From: PALSA-1180 sp964624625
GTDB taxonomy: Bacteria > Oederibacteriota > Muellerivitia > Muellerivitales > Muellerivitaceae
Direction of reading: 5' to 3'
Assembly (NCBI GenBank): GCA_964624625.1
Contig: CAZUXW010000039.1
Span: forward strand, 1-27,615
DNA: 27,615 nucleotides
Shown: positions 24,524 to 27,615 of the stretch, piece after piece
Numbering within the stretch: the stretch's first letter is position 1
Layout: the number at the start of each line of letters is the position of its first letter
Translations under genes and position numbers: made by a program
Notes under the pieces: model-generated
Database searches by the model: none
What the model saw: the letters and a program-made list of their open reading frames with translations, nothing else
What the model was told of the DNA's origin: nothing

Positions 24524-25455
24524 TTCGCCTCGCAGACCGCTTGAATGGACGCCACATCACCCGCGTTGAAAACTTGGGCGTCTTTGGAAATTTTCTTGAT
24601 CAAACCGCTCAGGACCTTGCCTGGCCCCACTTCCACGAAAACACCAATTCCCTCAAGGTTCATTTTCTCGATGACTTTTATCCATTGGACCGGCGACACC
24701 AGCTGACGGACAAGGCTTTCCTTAATTCGGTCCGGGTCTCCCATCGCCACCGCGTCGATATCCGAATAGTAGGTGGTTTGGGGGGTGGAGAAAACCGTTT
24801 GGGCCAGGGCTTGGGATAATCCCTCGGCGGCCGCCTTCATTAAGGAGCTGTGGAAAGGCCCGCTGACCGGCAGTTCCATGGCCCTCTTGGCCCCGAGGGC
24901 CTTGGCCTTTTCGCAGGCCAACAGGACCGCTGACTTCTCTCCGGAAATCACGATTTGGCCCGGGCTGTTCACGTTCGCCGGTTCCACCACCCCTGCTTCG
25001 GAAGCCTCCCGGCAGGCTTGGGCGACCTTCTCCTCGTCCAGGTTCAAAATCACCGCCATGGTTCCCCTGCCCCGCCCCGCTTCCTCCATCAACTCGCCCC
25101 GGCGGCGGACCAGCCTTACCGCGTCCTCGAAGGACAGGACCTTGGCCGCGACTAACGCCGTGTAGGCTCCCAAACTATGTCCCGCGACCGATTGGAAGGA
25201 ATATCCTTCCTTTTGGAGGATCACCAGCGACGCGATCGAGGCCGTTAATAGGGCGGGCTGGGTCACCGCCGTTTTTTTTAATTCTTCCTCGGGCCCCTCA
25301 AAACATATTTTGGAGAGGGAAAATCCCAGCGCGGAATCGGCTTGTTCGAAAATCCCCCGGCTTTCGGGATAGGCGTCGAACAAATCCCTGCCCATGCCCA
25401 GGCTTTGGGAGCCTTGTCCCGGAAATACCAGCGCCCTTCCAGCCGAACCGTTCAT
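24520..25455 (-). CDS. fabD: Malonyl-CoA:ACP transacylase
   Basis: FabD moves malonyl from CoA to ACP. The 311-residue protein has the N-terminal VFPGQGSQ loop, the nucleophile Ser94 in GHSLGAY, Arg near 119 in RRRGELM, and His202 in SGPFHSSLM. It sits 4 nt after fabH and overlaps fabG by 4 bp. Confidence 0.97.
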   Translation of the reverse strand: MNGSAGRALVFPGQGSQSLGMGRDLFDAYPESRGIFEQADSALGFSLSKICFEGPEEELKKTAVTQPALLTASIASLVILQKEGYSFQSVAGHSLGAYTALVAAKVLSFEDAVRLVRRRGELMEEAGRGRGTMAVILNLDEEKVAQACREASEAGVVEPANVNSPGQIVISGEKSAVLLACEKAKALGAKRAMELPVSGPFHSSLMKAAAEGLSQALAQTVFSTPQTTYYSDIDAVAMGDPDRIKESLVRQLVSPVQWIKVIEKMNLEGIGVFVEVGPGKVLSGLIKKISKDAQVFNAGDVASIQAVCEAK

Positions 25456-25459
25456 TCTC

Positions 25460-26464
25460 TTACCACCTTACCAGGGCCGAAGCGTAGGTGGTTCCCGCCC
25501 CGACCGCGACTAAAACCACATTGTCGCCTTTTTTCAATTTTTGCTTTTCGACGGCCTCGTCCAACGCCAGGATGATGGACGCGGCGGAAGTGTTCCCCAT
25601 CTTACCCACGGCGACATAAAGTTTGCTTTCGGGAACCCCCAGCCGCTCGCCCACGGCCTGGATAATTCGAAGGTTCGCCTGGTGCGGAATGACCCAGGTA
25701 ATCTGTTCCAGCGTCAGTCCGGCGTCCTGGACCACCTTGAGGGCGGCGTCCGCCATGACCTTCACTCCGATCTTGAATATTTCCTTCCCCTGCATTTTTA
25801 AGAAGTGGAGCCCGCCCTGGATGGATTCGTCGGAGGCCGGCGTTTTGGAGCCGCCGCCCGGTATCTTGAGTAAATCCGCCTCCGCCCCATTGGCCGCCAT
25901 GAAGGTGGAGATAATTTCGTGCCCTTCCTCCCCCACCCGGCCGATCACCGCCGCGCCGGCTCCGTCCCCGAAAAGGACGCAGGTGGTCCGGTCCTTCCAA
26001 TCCATGAAAGCGCTGAGTTTTTCCGCTCCGATCAAAAGGATGTATTGATAGTGGCCGCTTTCCACAAAGGCTTTCGCGACGGCTAATCCATAGACAAAGC
26101 CCGAGCAGGCGGCCGAAAGGTCGAAGGCCGCCGCTTGGGGCGCCCCGATTTTGGCCTGGACCAGGCAGGCGGTCGAGGGAGTGGGCATATCCGGGGTGAT
26201 GGTGCTGACGATGATCAGGTCCAAGTCCGAGGCCTTGATCCCGGCCTTCCGGAGGGCCTTTTTCGCCGCTTCCGCCGCCATGTCGGAGGTGGACTCGCCC
26301 GCCGCGGCGATGTGCCGCTCATGGATGCCGGTACGGGTCACGATCCACTCATCGGTCGTCTCGACGACTTTTTCCATGTCCTTGTTCGTCATGATTTTTT
26401 CAGGAAGATAGGATCCTGTTCCTAAAAAACCCGCGTGAATTTTTTGGCTCACTTTGGCTCCCAT
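25460..26464 (-). CDS. fabH: Beta-ketoacyl-ACP synthase III
   Basis: FabH joins acetyl-CoA (or a branched primer) to malonyl-ACP to start fatty-acid synthesis. The 334-residue protein has DEWIVTRTGIHERH, catalytic Cys120 in DLSAACSGF, His in IPHQANLRI and Asn in GNTSAASI. The ATG at 26464 directly abuts the plsX stop, with no gap, suggesting coupled translation. The first ten residues are a little longer than in E. coli. Confidence 0.97.
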   Translation of the reverse strand: MGAKVSQKIHAGFLGTGSYLPEKIMTNKDMEKVVETTDEWIVTRTGIHERHIAAAGESTSDMAAEAAKKALRKAGIKASDLDLIIVSTITPDMPTPSTACLVQAKIGAPQAAAFDLSAACSGFVYGLAVAKAFVESGHYQYILLIGAEKLSAFMDWKDRTTCVLFGDGAGAAVIGRVGEEGHEIISTFMAANGAEADLLKIPGGGSKTPASDESIQGGLHFLKMQGKEIFKIGVKVMADAALKVVQDAGLTLEQITWVIPHQANLRIIQAVGERLGVPESKLYVAVGKMGNTSAASIILALDEAVEKQKLKKGDNVVLVAVGAGTTYASALVRW

Positions 26465-27514
26465 TTAAGGTTTGGATTCCGGCTTGTCCGCCACCTGTCC
26501 ATGCTCGGTGATTTGCTTGCGCAGGACCCCGTTCATGTCATGGATCACGCAGCGAACCGCCATGCGAATGGCGTTTTTGATGGCGAAGGCGTTGGACTTC
26601 CCGTGGGAAATCAAGCTCAAGCCGTCGATGCCCAATAGGGGCGCCCCGCCGTACTCGCGCCAATCGACGTGCTTCTTGAAGCGCTTAAAGGCCGGCCTGG
26701 CAATGAGCCCCCCGATGAGGGTGATGAGGTTTGATTTAATTTCCCGGCTGAGGCCGTTCATGACCAGTTCACCGACCCCCTCAATGGCCTTGAGGGCCAC
26801 GTTGCCCACGAATCCGTCGCAAACGGTCACATCGCAATTGCCGTTGACGATATCCCTGCCTTCGACGTTACCGATGTAATTGAGCGGAACCTTCTTTAAA
26901 AGGCCCTGGGTCTCGAAAACCAATTCGTTGCCCTTGGTTTCCTCCTCGCCGATGGAAAGCAGGCCCACCCTGGGGCTTTTAAAATCAAGGACGGTTCGGG
27001 CGAGGACGTCGCCCATTAGGGCGAATTGGAGCAGATGCTTGGCCTTGCAGTCCACATTGGCGCCGGCGTCCACCAGCACGGACACGCCATTGATGCTGGG
27101 AACCATGGTGACGATCGCGGGACGCAACACCCCGTCAATGCGGCCGCACATCATGAGGGCCGCGGCCATGGTCGCGCCCGAATTGCCGGCGGAGACGGCG
27201 GCGGCCACCTCGCCGTGTTTCACCAAACCGGCGCAGCGAACCACGGACGAATCCCTCTTTTGCTTGCAGGCCTGGGCCGGACTTTCCCCCATTTCCACCA
27301 CTTCCCTGGCGTCCACGATGGATATGGACTTTTGAGGATAGGGGCCGGCGTTGGAAAGCTCCTTCTCGATCGCCTCTTTCCTTCCGACCAGTACGATCTC
27401 AAGGTCGTGCTTCGCCATGTCCAGGACTTCAGCGTCCCGAACGGCGAGAACAGCCCCCAGGACAATTTCCCTGGGAGCGTCATCCCCGCCCATCGCGTCG
27501 AGAGCTATTTTCAT
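26465..27514 (-). CDS. plsX: Phosphate acyltransferase PlsX
   Basis: PlsX converts acyl-ACP to acyl-phosphate, the donor for PlsY in phospholipid synthesis. The 349-residue protein starts MKIALDAMGGDDAPREIV, the family signature, and carries SAGNSGATMAAALM, VDAGANVDCK, GNVEGRDI and VCDGFVGNVALK. Length is normal. It follows rpmF by 12 nt; rpmF-plsX-fabH is a classic bacterial order. Confidence 0.97.
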   Translation of the reverse strand: MKIALDAMGGDDAPREIVLGAVLAVRDAEVLDMAKHDLEIVLVGRKEAIEKELSNAGPYPQKSISIVDAREVVEMGESPAQACKQKRDSSVVRCAGLVKHGEVAAAVSAGNSGATMAAALMMCGRIDGVLRPAIVTMVPSINGVSVLVDAGANVDCKAKHLLQFALMGDVLARTVLDFKSPRVGLLSIGEEETKGNELVFETQGLLKKVPLNYIGNVEGRDIVNGNCDVTVCDGFVGNVALKAIEGVGELVMNGLSREIKSNLITLIGGLIARPAFKRFKKHVDWREYGGAPLLGIDGLSLISHGKSNAFAIKNAIRMAVRCVIHDMNGVLRKQITEHGQVADKPESKP

Positions 27515-27526
27515 GATGTGGATTGG

Positions 27527-27615
27527 TTAGGCGATCGCGACGACTACGACTTCTTTACCCTTGTAGTAGCCGCAGGTGGGACATACCCGGTGGGGTCTTT
27601 TCGCGCTTTTGCACT
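27527..27615 (-). CDS. rpmF: 50S ribosomal protein L32 (bL32), 5' end outside window
   Basis: The last 29 codons are present: KSAKRPHRVCPTCGYYKGKEVVVVAIA and stop. The CPTCGYYKGKEV ending with a C-x-x-C pair is characteristic of L32; the partner cysteines of a zinc-binding form would be upstream, outside the window. This gene is first in the fab/plsX operon as far as seen. Confidence 0.93.
   Translation of the reverse strand, partial: CKSAKRPHRVCPTCGYYKGKEVVVVAIA

Overview
The window looks like a chromosomal segment of a diderm (outer-membrane) bacterium from an uncultured or poorly characterised lineage. Evidence for a diderm: cleavable signal peptides, a lipobox lipoprotein, two PorV/PorQ-type beta-barrel proteins, an OmpA-type peptidoglycan-binding domain and a TonB-receptor-like barrel. 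Base composition is moderately GC-rich by eye and uniform across the genes. The PorV/PorQ-type proteins together with a long Thr-Pro stalk protein recall MAGs of FCPU426, Elusimicrobiota or FCB-type lineages, but I cannot fix the phylum from sequence alone. Nearly everything is on the minus strand; the one clear plus-strand gene is a PpiD/SurA-like foldase at 18916-20388.

Layout from left to right (minus-strand transcripts read right to left). (1) 1-3509: a very large secreted protein, cut by the window edge, with a signal peptide, a Gly-rich region, a second beta-type domain and a TxTP tandem-repeat stalk of at least 390 residues. (2) 3510-3830: AT-rich upstream region with palindromes and short repeats. 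(3) 3831-7416: a compact operon read as J-domain/TPR protein, lidless DnaK-like Hsp70, nadD, comFB-like, rsfS. (4) 7601-10853: rplU-rpmA with a strong promoter and a terminator, then obgE-proB. (5) 11125-18650: an envelope cluster read as PorV-FlgD/Ig-OmpA fusion, TPR/beta-propeller lipoprotein, periplasmic TPR protein, tRNA-Gly(CCC), TonB-receptor-like barrel, PorV. (6) 18651-18915: divergent control region with two near-consensus promoters and two perfect palindromes. (7) 18916-20388: PpiD/SurA-like foldase. (8) 20562-27615: fatty-acid/phospholipid operon read as rpmF-plsX-fabH-fabD-fabG-acpP-fabF-rnc, followed by a DUF4321-like membrane protein and maf.

How the parts fit: the right arm is the conserved lipid-initiation operon, with acpP given its own promoter. 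The centre is an outer-membrane assembly/transport module whose first gene shares a control region with a membrane-anchored foldase that probably helps fold such envelope proteins. The domain set of the envelope cluster (PorV, TPR + beta-propeller lipoprotein, OmpA domain) resembles type IX secretion PorV and PorE parts redistributed among different polypeptides; this is the best candidate for an undescribed system. The second candidate is the lidless Hsp70 with its dedicated J-TPR partner. The third is the overlap between tRNA-Gly and the start of the receptor-like gene.
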